Below are positions 26,078 through 39,130 of a stretch of 64,000 nucleotides of DNA, piece after piece. A program made the translations under genes and the position numbers. Source of the stretch: Todiramphus chloris collaris (taxonomy: Eukaryota > Chordata > Aves > Coraciiformes > Alcedinidae); contig JANVCC010000040.1 of assembly GCA_025345505.1 (NCBI GenBank), forward strand, positions 13,484,023-13,548,022, written 5' to 3'. Numbering within the stretch: position 1 is the stretch's first letter; each line of letters opens with the position of its first letter. The notes beneath the pieces are model-generated. The model was not told the origin of the DNA, did no database searches, and saw only the letters and a program-made list of their open reading frames with translations.

Positions 26078-27135
26078 GCCCTTAGCTTCGTTTACATGTG
26101 CTAATAAATGAAGCTTCAGATCACAGGAGTACTAATAACTGTACCTTATTTCCCACCTTCCTGCAAATTCTACCGAAACACTTGGTGTTTCAGAACCCAA
26201 GTCTGCTCTTCACATGTAAACACATCAGGAAAGTAACATACTGGAATTAACTGATTGAGAAATTAGGCAGAAGTGCCTTGATAAAGGTCATAAAACAAGT
26301 CACTGGGAAAGCAGAAAAACAGGCCACATTTGCAGATCTAGTTTTCCAGCTGGCATATATAAGCATAGCTCTAAGGAAGTCCAACCCCAGCTGAGATGCT
26401 ACATCCCCTGAACTAACAATTTAACCCTACCATCTACTGAATATTTATGTAAGCTGTGTAAACGAAATTTCTGTCATGCTATCAAGTACTATACCATCTA
26501 GTAGGCATAATTTGAAGTGTCTTGATTTTTAGTATACTGCAGTCTTCTATCAGTACTGAAAATGTGAAAAATGAGCCACTGGCAAAAATGGATTAATGTT
26601 GTCATAAGAAAAAAAATGAATTAACCTGAAGGCCAACAAGGAGTCAGAGACTAATTTGAAAGTTACTGCACTAACCATTCTAAGAAAAAATACTCTGTTT
26701 CAGGTAACTGTTTATACGCTGGAATACTGGTATGGTTGCTGGGTAGAATCTGAACAACAATCTGTCTACTCCTGCATTTTCTCTCCCATTGTGTTTTTTA
26801 GTGTGAAGGGATAAGACAATACATACATCACCATTACAGAAAAATCTAACAACACAAAGAATTGCAAAGTGTTACTGTCAGTAGCTGGTTAGCTCTAATC
26901 CACCAAATAATACTCACGTCTACCCTTTCTCAAATTCCAAATTCTTTAGACTTAATGATATATTGTGTCAAAGAATTCCATCAATTAATTCTAAATGCAA
27001 CAGTTTGGTAATCATCTTGTCACAAGAAAGCATACAGTCAAGTCAAAATTAATTTAAGTGCGGCAATTGCCAGCATCTGTGAAGATGTGAGCTATTTTCC
27101 AAATGCAAATCCAAATCAAACTATTGTTTTAGCTT

Positions 27136-27147
27136 AAAAAAAAAAAA
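27136..27147 (+). repeat. A12 homopolymer
   Basis: Twelve A in an A-rich context. Confidence 0.85.
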
Positions 27148-27699
27148 TCAAAAAAATCAATGGCTGAAATATAGTATGGATGGGCTACACTTGATGCTGG
27201 AACACTAAGCAGAACACATAGTTTGCAGATCTACTGAGATATTGAATAAATTGTAAGATTTTTTCCAATATCTTATTGCAGGAAGGGTAATTCAAGTGCA
27301 GTATTTACAGGGAAATCAATGATAAACCATTAGCTTCGAGAAAAACGTTTTCCATCAAAATGAGAAATGTATGACTTCAAATAATTTCAGGAAGTTTCTT
27401 ATTTATTTCTTTCATTATCCTACTTCTATCATTTTCAGTCTAAGGCAGGCCAATTCTATATGACAGATAATGAAATCTCCGTATAGATAAGGAAAAAAAG
27501 AATGCTGCTATCTTTCACTGGATTTGCATGATATCATTGTATTTTTATCCAGAAAGTCAGCATATTGCTTTAATTTAATTGCTTGTCTGTTTGTTTATAC
27601 TTATTAAACTCTAGAATAGAAATACATCAGAGGAACTAATATAGGAAAAAAAAAAGGCAACTGTAAAAACACAATTGTCTGCCATAATGTACTTTAGAG

Positions 27700-28150
27700 G
27701 GTTGAAGGAATGGACTGTTCCCCTCTTCTGAGCACTCAGAAGACTATACCTGGAGTATTGTGTCCTATTTTGGGTCCCCCAGTACCAGACAGACACTTAG
27801 AAAACGAGTTCCAGAAGAGGGCAAGTAAGGTGTGGACATGAGGGAGCCAGTTTCAGTTAGCTCTCAGAGAAGACCCAACAAGAGGACAAAGGGCAACAAT
27901 CAAGCTGCAGCAAGGAAGGAAAATTCCAATTTGGTATTAGGAAAAAAACCCACAAACCACCAAGCAACCCCATAATGAGGATGGCAAGACAATTGTACAG
28001 ATTAACCAGATTCTCCATCTCTGAAGTGTCTCAAAATTAACTGGAAAAGGCTTTGTGCAGTTACAAGCTTGACTGCTGTGAACACGAGGTTAGACTAGAT
28101 GGTCTCAAGGTCCACTCCATCTAATTTTTTCTTTGATGCTGTAATTGGGA
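27700..28150 (+). mobile_element. Degenerate CR1 LINE, ORF2 end and 3' terminus
   Basis: An old CR1 copy in plus orientation. Recognisable pieces in order are CCTGGAGTATTGTGTCCTAT (ORF2 C-terminal region), GGGTCCCCCAGTACCAGACA, AGGGAGCCAGTTTCAG, ACCCAACAAGAGGACAAAGG, GGAAAATTCCAATTTGGTAT and, after scrambled or deleted sequence, GGTTAGACTAGATGGTCTCA with a decayed AATTTTTTCTTTGATGCTGT end. Internal deletions and an A/C-rich insertion near 27,940-27,965 break it up. No open frame survives. Confidence 0.88.
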
Positions 28151-28822
28151 ATCTTCATGACAGAATGAAAAACACTGCCAATTCAGAACAGCACACAAAA
28201 AACCACTTTCTTTCAATATTCATAGGAATCACCACCTTAATCCTTGAAAAGCAAAGCAAGCAGGGCTACAGCAGTCAATCCTCAAGAACTCACAATACTG
28301 AGGTTAACACTGTGAGACACGAGCGCTTGACAAAACAATTCAGTTTTAAGTAGTATTCCACTATAATCACGTCCATACGCTAGTGAAGTTCTGAGGGCAG
28401 ACTGAACCTTTGGTATGTAGCTGACAACATGTAGGACATGCTCAGAAATGTTAGCATTATACACCTCACTATAACCTGAAAATAATATTTTTTTAATGTG
28501 CAAATTACACAGTTGTAGTCAGATGTTAATAACAGGTAGGTATTGTAGTATTATTTCCACACATCTAATTACCTTCGCTATTTAACGGGAATTTCCAAGA
28601 TCATGAGGAGACCAGGAACCATAAAGCAAGAACATGTACATGAACAAGCAATTTCTGAGCTATCTTGAACACTCCCGGAAAAAAATATCATTAAGATGCT
28701 AGGTCTTCAAGAAATGCTCATCAGCATCTGAATAATTTTAGCTATGACATTTTAAGGAAATAAACCCCTGCAGACTAATGAACCATCTGAAATGGTGGCC
28801 CATGGGTAGAGGATATCAAGGT

Positions 28823-28836
28823 AAAAAAAAAAAAAA
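28823..28836 (+). repeat. A14 homopolymer
   Basis: Fourteen consecutive A; no polyadenylation signal lies just upstream. Confidence 0.85.
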
Positions 28837-29272
28837 TACAGAACAGGGAAATACCATGTCAAGTTAAGGAAACAGAAAACTTCAATGGAAGAAAGAGACC
28901 ACTGCCAGACTATGTACGTAAGTTCACAAACCCCACTATCAAACTGGGCAAGTAACCCTTTCCAAAACAGGCCACTCTGACATCCTACCCTGTACTGCTC
29001 CGTATAAATATATCATCTTACTAACAGTAAAGAGGAAAAACATGTCTAGTATTTCTTTCATGTTCTTTGTTGATTCTGGTTACTTGGCCCCAAGGACCAG
29101 CTCTAAAATCTGGACTTGACAATATTGTTGTGAGAAACACAAGGAATATTGTCCAAACTGAACAGATGGTCAAACTGAAGAATAGAAATTAAATACTGTT
29201 AAGCTGATCATAATATGAAGCATAGCTGGGCAAGATATTTCAGCAGAAGAGATGTAAACACAGATGCCAATC

Positions 29273-29290
29273 TTTTTTTTTTTTTTTTTT
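29273..29290 (+). repeat. T18 homopolymer
   Basis: Eighteen consecutive T. On the minus strand it would read as a poly(A) tract, but no AATAAA-like signal precedes it closely there. Confidence 0.85.
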
Positions 29291-29791
29291 AAAGAAAAAT
29301 CTATGTTTGAACACATCAAATTAGGTGGGGAAAAAAACTCTCCAACAAAAATATTATTTTAAGATAAAAAAAACCTAAAGTAACTGTTTAATCTGACATG
29401 ATGTCTTCATTACAGTGTACCTTATTTCTTGAACAAAAAGCCAGAAAGTATAACTTCAAACGTTAAAGAAAAAAAAAATTCCTTTCTTGATGAGAAAGCA
29501 GGAAGAATCTGTTGGGGGCTAGGCTTCAGCTTTCTTTGGCAATGTATTAATTTCAACCAAAGACAGTTTTACTTATTCTCAGAATTCTATTATGAGAAGA
29601 TTAAGCACCATCTCTTGATGCATTAAGATCAAAATCAAAATATTGTGCCCTATCTAATCAAGAGTTCTACAGACCAGAAAACTCATTGTGTAGATAGAAT
29701 AAGCTTTTATTTTTTATATTTTTGTTTAAAAAAAATAAAAATCAAGACAAATATTTCTGATTCAGACACAGGTCATGGAGAGCTTTTCAAT

Positions 29792-29839
29792 AATAAAGGC
29801 CATAAACATATATTTTACATAAAAAAAAAAAAAAAAAAA
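29792..29839 (+). other. AATAAA plus A19 tract: possible retrocopy 3' end
   Basis: AATAAA at 29,792-29,797 is followed 23 nt later by a pure run of 19 A (29,821-29,839) and then CAACAAC. Signal, spacing and genomic A tract together are the signature of the 3' end of a reverse-transcribed mRNA. I do not recognise a parent gene in the preceding few hundred bases, and I could not find a matching target duplication. A chance A-rich tract is an equal possibility. Confidence 0.3.
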
Positions 29840-30890
29840 CAACAACTTTAGATTCAACCAGAGCACTCCTTGTCTTTTGAAGCCAAGATGTGATCACAGG
29901 CTTTGCTGCCTGCCTTTCAAGCCTTGTGGATTTACCAATGCCCCTGCATTCATACAATTTGATGAATGGTATATATGTAGATTAATTATTCTCCTGCCAG
30001 TAACTGCCTTTACCTATCTGGCTAGGATTCCTCCTTACCTGAAACTGAGCTGAAGATTTATTCACTTAAAGCAACATCTTGATAAGCAAACAAGCTTCTG
30101 CATCAGCCACCTTGCAACCTTCAGGTACATTCCGGACAAGCTAGATACAGATACAGGCACACTTTAGTTCTGAACTAACCATAAGCTTGTGATTGACTTT
30201 CAGCTGTTTAGTCATCCTTACCTACAGCAGTCATTCTGTAAAAAAACAACACACTTAGGGATGGAAAACATGTCTAGGCAGGTTACAATAAAATGAAACA
30301 CAGAACTCCTGCTTATTATGTACAACTGTAGGAAAAGTGGAGGGAGTAAAATCCATATGGCTTGATCACAGAATTCTGCATCAGTAAAAACGAAGCACTT
30401 CCTTGTTTATTTATTTATTTTTTTAAAGAAAAAGCTCTGGGCTTAATTCCCAATTTTCTACTCCTATTGGATGCAGGTGACACTCCATTGAAAGAAATTC
30501 TGTAACCTCACCTGTGAAGCTTGATTTTTAGAATAAAACTGCAATCATTTCTGATTATGCAGGACATAAATCTGAGAAAATAAATGTCACTGGATGGAAT
30601 TATAATACTGTCTCAAAAAATCATCACAGGGCCTATTTTAGGATTGGAATCAAATACGTATTTTAATTGCACATTTTAATTCAGAGTTACCATGCAGACA
30701 TCTTCTGCCTTCTGTACTCCTTGCTTTGGTCAGACTGTTTCCCTCATGATTCACTCCAGGAGTACAGGTTCACATAGGAACAGAACATTATTTCAGAGAT
30801 GCTGTGGTTAAAACCACTTCCTATATTGGAATAATTTTACTCTTGCATTACAGATCCTTCTAGTCATTTGATCATCTTCTGCGTTTTGTA

Positions 30891-30913
30891 ATATTGCAAT
30901 AAACGTGCAATAT
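30891..30913. repeat. 8-bp inverted repeat
   Basis: ATATTGCA, loop ATAAACG, then TGCAATAT. It sits at the start of a stretch with several TAAT/ATTA core motifs. Role unknown. Confidence 0.6.
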
Positions 30914-33900
30914 ACTAATGGTCTAATTAAGCAGTGGTGACTCAGGCAGGAGGCTTTCTGGGGATTAATGACCACTTGGGAGGAGCTGATGTCCCAAAAT
31001 ACAGCCTAGGGCCATTAACTTCATTTGTCTATTAATCTTTGGGAAATGCTTCATGGTGAAGCTGCTATCTCTATTACATGACTGAAGAATTAAATGTATA
31101 GCTATTTTAAGTTACTCAAGTTTAGTTCGCAAATGTCAGATAGTCCTAGAGGATCTAATGATCCATATAACTCTTTAGATTGTGTTTCAGTATTGTGTGG
31201 TTTGTCATTTGAGATTTTAAAATAGGAAGTGGAAAAACTTGCAGTATTAAAACTTCAAGCTAAGAAAATAAAATATTCAAAATCTGGATAGGGATGTTGT
31301 GGAGTATTCAAGAACTAGAAGGAGGGTTACTAGTAACAGAGATACAACTTGCTCCTCGTACCAGATACAGTACAAAACCAGATAAAGAGACTTCAAGGAG
31401 TCTTCTCACAACCCTCAACCCTCACCTTCATATCAGGGATAAGCAAACTTCATTTCTGATCTCTAACAGTCCCATGAGTATCACCTTGATCACTAAATTA
31501 ACTTGTTTGCACTTAATTTTGAGGTTTGATTTCAAAGTTACAAATGTTTACAGAATGTATGTTCTTAAAGAGGTGAAGCAAGTAGGAGCATGGACAGTTT
31601 TATGACCCCAGTCTGGAAAATAAGTGCTGCTTCACCTTTTTCAAAACAGGATTTCAGAATTCCCACTCAAAAAGAAAGTTAGAAATACCAAAAGGCTTTT
31701 ACTGCGTTGCACATAAAGCATCAAAAATACCTGCTGAAGACAAATTCCAGAATGTATTTTTAAGCTTGCATATTGTCCCATTTAAACTTTATTTTAAATA
31801 ATATGGATGAATCACATAAGTTAGAAAGGCAACAGTCTTAGTTCAAAGTTCTTAGACACATAATTTGTAGTTTAAAAACCCAATTTCAAAGCCTAAAACC
31901 AAGCCAATAATTATCAGATCTTGCTGTGAAGACCAAAAGCTTGAAAATAAACTACTGACTGGTACTGGTGTGCTCTCAGGGTCTGGGAATTCTGGACTCT
32001 AAACTGTTTTTCATTATGAACTCCAGAGAGGAAGACGAGGTGGCTGAATTTTATATGGGAGTGGATTTAGTGATAGAGAAGCATTTCTAAATACCATGGT
32101 CACTTTAACAATATTAAAACTGAAAAATGTTTAGCAGCAGTATAAAGAAATTGGATAACGTCAGACCTTCATATAGAAAGCCTGTTTTGACAATTAAGCA
32201 AATAAAGATCAATCATGTGAAGGTATTCTGCTAGCTGTCTGGGCACCTGCATGCAGCAGTCTGAAAAAAGACAGATTTAATGTAAATCAACTGAAACCTT
32301 TCTCCAAAAGACAATGCTTATTTGAACATGGCGCTAAATGAGAGTAACATTCAAGAAGTATGTGTCTTATTCTCAGAGTACCAAGTTACTACAGGTAAGA
32401 AAAGAATGTTTTGGGCTTCCACTGTATAACTGGCAAACACCCTCTTGCTCAAATAGGAAAAGGAATAGCTTTATTTTAGACAGGAGAGAATATAAAGAGA
32501 AGATAAGCTCCATGTAATCAATACGGTCACAACTCTGCTGACAGTTTCTTTTCTTTCTATTGTTCTTGTGTCAGACACCTTCTGACATGCTAACAATGTT
32601 CTTGGTTACAGCGTGGAAAAAAATCCCTTATTCAGAGCTGCATATATTACTGTGTAACAGCATCTCTTGATACTTTCACTGGAAATTTCCGTAGCTTGGC
32701 AACAAAATTCCATTAAGATGGTTATTCCTTTACACATCTGTGAACATGCCACCAACACTGCCTCCCACTGATGTCCTACATACGTTTGCCAGCTTACATA
32801 AAGCCTGTGCTCCTGCTTTTTAGCCATAGCACTTAAACTGGTGTGATGAGGAGAAACTTTCAAAGGCAGCTGCCAAAAGTGGATTACACTGCAAACACTG
32901 TTCCATGAGGCTCAGAAAGACCCTAACTAGTATTGGGTTTTGTAGTTTGTGGCAAATATGGAAACACTCCAGTTTTTCAAGCACAGTAGTAGACTTTCAC
33001 AAACATGTCTGACTGCACAAAAGTGAACTTTACAAAGTTAATCCTCTGAGAGCACCATAAGACAGCAGAATTCTTTGGATCTTAGCCTACCGAATGCTAG
33101 CTGTTCTCTCTAAATCTCAGCACTTCTATAGTTGCCTAATATCTAGGCATAGCATTAACAAAGAAGATTGTACACTCGAAGTATTCTATTTAACTAATAA
33201 AACAAAGGAAATTAGCATGGCATAATTAGTTCCAGAGGTACTCAAGGTAAGAAAAGGCAATGAAAAGCTATTATTTCAAACGTGGAAAATCGAACAGGTG
33301 ATTTTATAGCACGTCACATGACATCATTAGTCCCTCCAGATAAATGTCTAAGTATTTGCCACATTAATGAGCCACGGGATAAAAATGCTTCTCTGGTCTC
33401 TACGGAAAGATCAATACAGAGAAGAGATGTTATGCAGGGTCTTTGTTTCATTTTTAGAGAGCCAGTCAATTGACTTAGGAAGAATGAGAGTCAAATTTTG
33501 GCAAAGGAGCCTCACACGAGCTTCAGAACCATCATAAACACTGCAAGTACATTACTAGTATTGCACATTTATCACAAACTATTCTGGATACGTACTGTCA
33601 GAAATTACAAAAAGGGAGACAACTGTTTACAATCTTTCTAAGTTGTGTCTCCTATAGCTACATAATACAAAGATTTCACTTGTAAAAAATTGTCTTGTTT
33701 CACTATAATGACGAAAGGGAGCATTTTAATGTTTCCAAGCTCTTGAATAGTCTCACAGCATTTACCAGTTGTAGGGGTAAAGTCCTGGGAAGAAATGGTT
33801 TAGAGGAATTACTGGGAATGTAGTCTGACCTACTGCAAGGAGGCTTCCAAGAAAAATTTTGGAGAATTCATTCAGTCTCCATATTCAACCACATGTATAT

Positions 33901-36462
33901 TTCAGTCAGTATTTATTTCCAGTGGTGCAGAAAGCTGGGACTCCACCTCAATGAATGACACAATAGATGTAGGAAGAAAACAAATATATAAAATACCACA
34001 CAAAACACCACTACATTGACCTGATCTTGATACAGAACCAGTGATAGTAAGAGATAAGGGACTGTACTGGCAAGGAGGTTGCCCTTTTCCAGTAATACTC
34101 TATAGTCACCCTACAGCTGCACAACAATCAGGAAAAGCTGGGGTGCCCTGTCTGCTTATTCTTATCATTGGTAATGAATAAAAGATTAGAATATGCTGCC
34201 TATGTTCTTTCTTTTGGAGCCTTTCAAAACCAGACATTATAAATAAATAAAAGGGATTTACAGGTTCTATACACATAGTTCCTCAATAATCCCTATCCTG
34301 AAATGATTTAGATACTTACATGACAAATCAACACTCAATAAATCAGTGGGATAACTCAGCCAGCTAGCCCTCACCCAAGTCAAATCGTTCCAGTTGACAA
34401 ACAGAAAGAGACTGCCCCAGGTGAATCTGACACAAGGAGTATGTGCCACTGCATCCCCTTAGCACCCATTCCAAAATAGCTCATTCTTTCTTCCTTGGCC
34501 TTACAAGCTCACTGAGCAGAACCAGATGAGAGCCCGCTGCTAACCTCTTTAGTATGCTCAAAAGCAAGCGAGAGCTGCTGCAATGTAGCTCGCGGCCAGG
34601 CACGGGCTCACCGTTATCAGGAACACGGAATAGATGCCTATTTTTTTTTTCAATTCTCTGATAATAAAAGATAATCTGATACTAAAGAGTGGTTTGAAAC
34701 CAGACAAGTCTATTTAATCAACTGCAGCCACATTCAGCAAACACGAGGATATTTCACTGTAATTATTATTTTTGGAATTGAAATAGACACAGTTCATACT
34801 GCTTATCTCAAATGATGGTTTGTATCCCCTCTGAGGCACTTTAAGCAGAAAATACTTGGCTATAGAAAAGGTTTACTGTTAAACCGCTATGGTTGTTGTT
34901 CTTAATCTACTCTCATTTGCTTTTCCCAAGTGCAATAACACCTTTGATTTCAAGGGTCACATTCAAATGCCGCTATCCCAAGGACTAAGTGGAGAAAATT
35001 TCAGCACAGGCCAACATCTCACTGGGATTTGCAGAACCTTCTGTAAAGTAAATAAGGCCCTTGTGGCTTATCAGTCGTTGGTGTGTTCAGCTCCCTGAAC
35101 TAAAAGAATTGGAGGGGATTAGTTAGAGGAGAAATGAAATGTACCTAATTAATTCCCCAGATCCCTGCAGATTATACGGCATGTTTGGAACAGCAGGAAA
35201 TTGTGACTGAAATTAAAAATACATACCTACAGCAGTGATGCTGAAAAACGAGCCTTTTTTCCTATTAGTGCAGTATCATTGATAGAGTAACAACAGCTAT
35301 TACATTTCAGAATTTTTTTTATCATTTTATAACAAGTTTTCCCATGTCACACTTTTTTTTCAAATTATTTTTTAAATACATATATTTAATACAGAGCTGA
35401 GTATTCTAAATCTCTGACAAATAAAAGAACAACATTTGGAAATGGATATTATTTCTCCTTGTAAATTCATGATGTTTCAGCTTTGTTCTCATTGCTTCTC
35501 CCCTCTCTCCCACACTCTGTTCTTCTCTGACTCTTCATCGATCACGTAAAACATCAACAAGATAAGACTTTATATGCTACTGTCAGTGACAGAGATACAA
35601 ACTTGGAAAAACTCTGGGGAGCCTGAAAGACTTGATTTGGATTTAAGCAAGGGAAGGAGAAAAGCAGAATCAAACTTGAGATTGCAGTGAGAAAAAAGGG
35701 AGAAAGTAAATAAGGAAGACTAGTTCCAACAACAGAAAAATGAAGGCTGTCTGAAATTGGGAAAGCATGGAATGAATTTTATGTTCCATTTTCTTATTTG
35801 GGTAAAGTGTCTTAGTTGCCTCTACACATTCTCACTTCAGAGCAGGGAAAAGGGGTGTTTATCGAGCAAATTACAGAACTTTTTCAAAATGATCTTCAGA
35901 AGAAGAATGCATAAAGATTTCTGCACATTCCTGCTACCATCTTCAGGGTTCTGCTGTTACGTATCTTTTTAAACCACATAAATTTCAACTAATATATGTG
36001 TTTCCAGTCATTTTTATAGGAATATTTGCCAGGTGCTTCTCCTGGTCTCCTGACTATAATTTTTTCATGTTTTCCTAATGTGAAGTATAAATAAATATAT
36101 TTCCCTGTTTGTCCATCCTCTTCTGTCATCCTCTAACATGCTCTCATTCATAGAATTCAATACCTTCTTGGGATGAAGGTTATTTTTCTGCGGGAGCCCC
36201 GTGTAATGTATTACAAGCAGAAAGGTGTAAAACTAGAATGTCAAAGAAAGGGGTCTTAGCAGCAGAAGAGGAACCTCTGCACTCCAACACAGGCAAATGT
36301 GACAGCATGAGGAAGTGATGAAGAATGGAAAAAGAGCTCTGGAAAACATTAAGAGAAATTAGTCACAGGGAGAGAGGAAATCAAGTGCTTTTTCATACAC
36401 TCCCTAATCAAGAAAGGTAGTCTGAACTAACCAGAGAGGAATTCAACAAAACCAGTATTGGG

Positions 36463-36562
36463 NNNNNNNNNNNNNNNNNNNNNNNNNNNNNNNNNNNNNN
36501 NNNNNNNNNNNNNNNNNNNNNNNNNNNNNNNNNNNNNNNNNNNNNNNNNNNNNNNNNNNNNN
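36463..36562. other. Assembly gap (100 N)
   Basis: Exactly 100 N, the conventional placeholder for a gap of unknown size. The sequences on either side are unique and do not overlap, so the true missing length cannot be inferred. Peptides of X drawn across it are meaningless. Confidence 0.99.
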
Positions 36563-37290
36563 ATTTGCAACCCATCAATCATTTGGCATAATAATGGAAG
36601 TAGATACATCATAATAGAGGGTTGTCACAGGATCAATGGCTTCCACTTTGGAAATAAACATTTGGGGGATTGCTCCAGTATTTATTTTCCATAAAACAGA
36701 TAATTATGAAATAAATAACTGGTGTTACTGTGGCATATACATGGCAGCAGAAAACCATTATTTGGTGACATTTCATTTCAACAGCATCATCTCTAGAAGA
36801 AAATAAAAAGGGAAAAAGGCTGAATACTTGTGAATCTCTCTGTCACGCATTCCATTTACTTCAATAAGAAGCACTGATGGACAACAAGCAATGCCACTTT
36901 AAGGGAAATCAAGAGGCAGCAAACTAATGCTATGCAGTTGTCCTCATCTGCATATTTCTGGACTTCTGATATTTTAGAATGATATGACTCTTAAGACCTA
37001 CACACTTTTTCAAAATACCTAAAAATTAACAATTAATAAGCTGCTTATATTCTGCACCTCACTTAAAGCTTGCTGCAGAGTAGAAAGGTATCTGTTGAGA
37101 CATGTTTTATAAGGATGATCAATGAAGTACTGGATTACAAATGTCAACAAGAGTACAGAAAACCCATACCATGAAAAATCCTGTCCTTCTGCGTTCCCTT
37201 TCACTAGTACTACTACAACTCAGCAGTTTCAATTCCTTGAAACACATGGCTGCATCATCTCCTTTTTTGAGAAATACTCAATTACTTTAT

Positions 37291-37311
37291 CCCCCCCCCC
37301 CCCCCCCCCCC
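37291..37311 (+). repeat. C21 homopolymer
   Basis: Twenty-one consecutive C, the longest G/C homopolymer in the window. It produces the PPPPPP peptides seen in two frames, which are not genes. The complementary G21 strand can form quadruplexes and hinders polymerases. Confidence 0.95.
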
Positions 37312-39112
37312 AATTTGACACCTGAATAAGCTGGAAAAAAATTATTTCTGTTAAATTAATTAAAAGTGCCACATGCTAATAGTTTTCTCATGCTACTCAG
37401 ATTTTTAATCTCTTGGAACATCTAACTCAAATTAAACTGAAACTCAATGCATCTCAAAAGGTTCAAGAAGCTCATATACCACGCTGAGGCCTATGGATCA
37501 GGAAGGAAAAGTATGTGCGGTTTTGCTATAACAACCACGTGCCAGCACACGACAGAACCCATAACAGACTGATCCATCGTGAGAGATGGAGTTGTCAGTC
37601 AGATTCCCTGGAAATTCAATTCTCACCTTTGGTTTGCTCCAGCTGGGGGCTGAAGTCAGGACTCGATGCTATGATTGAGGTCTTGGCAGGTAATGCCTTT
37701 CAGTTCACCTTCAGTTTCGATATTTGAAGTTAGCACTGTTGATATAATGAGACAAGGGGGCAATTCCATACACCTCTAGATCTTCCCAATCTTTCTGTTT
37801 ACAGAAACTTGCTTAAGCATCTGCTTAGCTCTCTGTAAAGCACCTGAAGACATACCAGGTTAAGCCAATCATCTACTAGAAATCTGCATAGTAATTTAAC
37901 AGCACAAATGTTTCCAAAAGAAAATATATGTAGGATGACCAAAGTATTATGCAAATTTTGTTTTTACAGTGATTTAGCCCTGCCATAATATCTTATGCCA
38001 TTATACAAGCAGTGCATTAAGCCATGTCATTGCTGACAAAAGCAGGCAGGAGCTGGACCAGATATCCAGCAGCCTCAGCCTGAACGTAAGGATGCCTTAG
38101 GGGCACGCTACCTATTAATTTAAAATTCCAAAACTAATTATGTATGTCAGGGTGACCTCTTTCTAATCTACATTCATCACAGAACACAAGCCTTCTGTCT
38201 CTGTTGTTCCCATAATAAAATAGCTGTTGATAGACTTACATAATTGACTGTATCTGAAGTGGACTCATACCATGGTGCTACATTCAAATTGTATGTAATC
38301 CTAGCTGAATAAAGATAAGCAAAAATAATCCAACTATCTCAAGTAATTAACTTCTAAGGTTTCATAGTAACATTGGAAAAAAATACTGCCCATGATCTTA
38401 AAAACAATATTGCAGCATACACAGAAGTCACATTCACTGACAAGCTACTAAGAAATCATTTGCAGCATTTCAGGATGCATGTAACATAAGATACATTCAC
38501 TTCTATTTATTTAATCCTCACATAGCTCGACACGTTAGACACATTGATGAAATATGCACCTATACCTAGAAAGGCTCCTAAGCTTGACACTGGGATTTTC
38601 AGAGGTGCCTAAAAGAATTAAGTACCTAATACTCAATGAATTCTAAAGGAAACAGAGCAGAAAATTCCAGTTAACGTTTCAGTAACAGGAGAATTTTGTT
38701 CGAGTTCCTATCTTCTGCTGGACCTCTACCCACATTACAATGAAACACAGAAAAAAAGAGCTCCTGTTGCCACCTTCTCCAGCCTACCTTCAAGAACTCG
38801 TAGGAGTTGCTTTTAATCACCTTACTTTAAGAAAGGCCAGACTTCAAACAGTGCTTTTATAAGCCCAGCTCAGAAAACAGATATGAAATCCTCAAGTTCC
38901 CTTTTCTTTGGCACTGTATTTTCAGTGAGGCTTGTGATAGAGGGAATTCCCAACAAGTACAAAATAATTTAAGCAGTGTTCTGAAAGCATCCAGCTCTGT
39001 GCATCTGCTCACTTCAGGAGTAGTCCCACAGCCTTAAGCCAAGCTCCTCAGATACGTGTAAGTCTTCATAGGATGATGTTTCTACTCGGGTAAAGAGCTT
39101 AAAGGCAGCACT

Positions 39113-39130
39113 AAAAAAAAAAAAAAAAAA
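39113..39130 (+). repeat. A18 homopolymer followed by A/C-rich tract
   Basis: Eighteen A, then about 75 bp of CCAAA/CACAAA-like sequence to about 39,205. On the minus strand this gives the F/V/G/W-rich frames, which are artefacts. Confidence 0.85.

Larger units (their letters stand above)
16630..36462. other. Noncoding region between CR1 copy and assembly gap
   Basis: About 20 kb without a supportable gene. It contains two degenerate CR1 fragments, simple repeats and homopolymer runs listed separately. Open frames here are under about 105 codons and match nothing I recognise. Many short stretches look non-random (for example about 30.9-31.1 and 34.65-34.87 kb), but conservation cannot be judged from one sequence. 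Confidence 0.7.

Noticed and set aside
30221-30235. 14-nt segment with a strong acceptor and a GTAAGG donor on the minus strand
   Set aside because: Too short to be convincing without other evidence; similar coincidences occur elsewhere (for example near 32,376-32,394 on the plus strand).
36427-36694. Open frames across the N gap
   Set aside because: They are mostly unknown residues and cannot be assessed.
37122-37329. Two plus-strand frames ending in PPPPPPP
   Set aside because: They exist only because of the C21 homopolymer.
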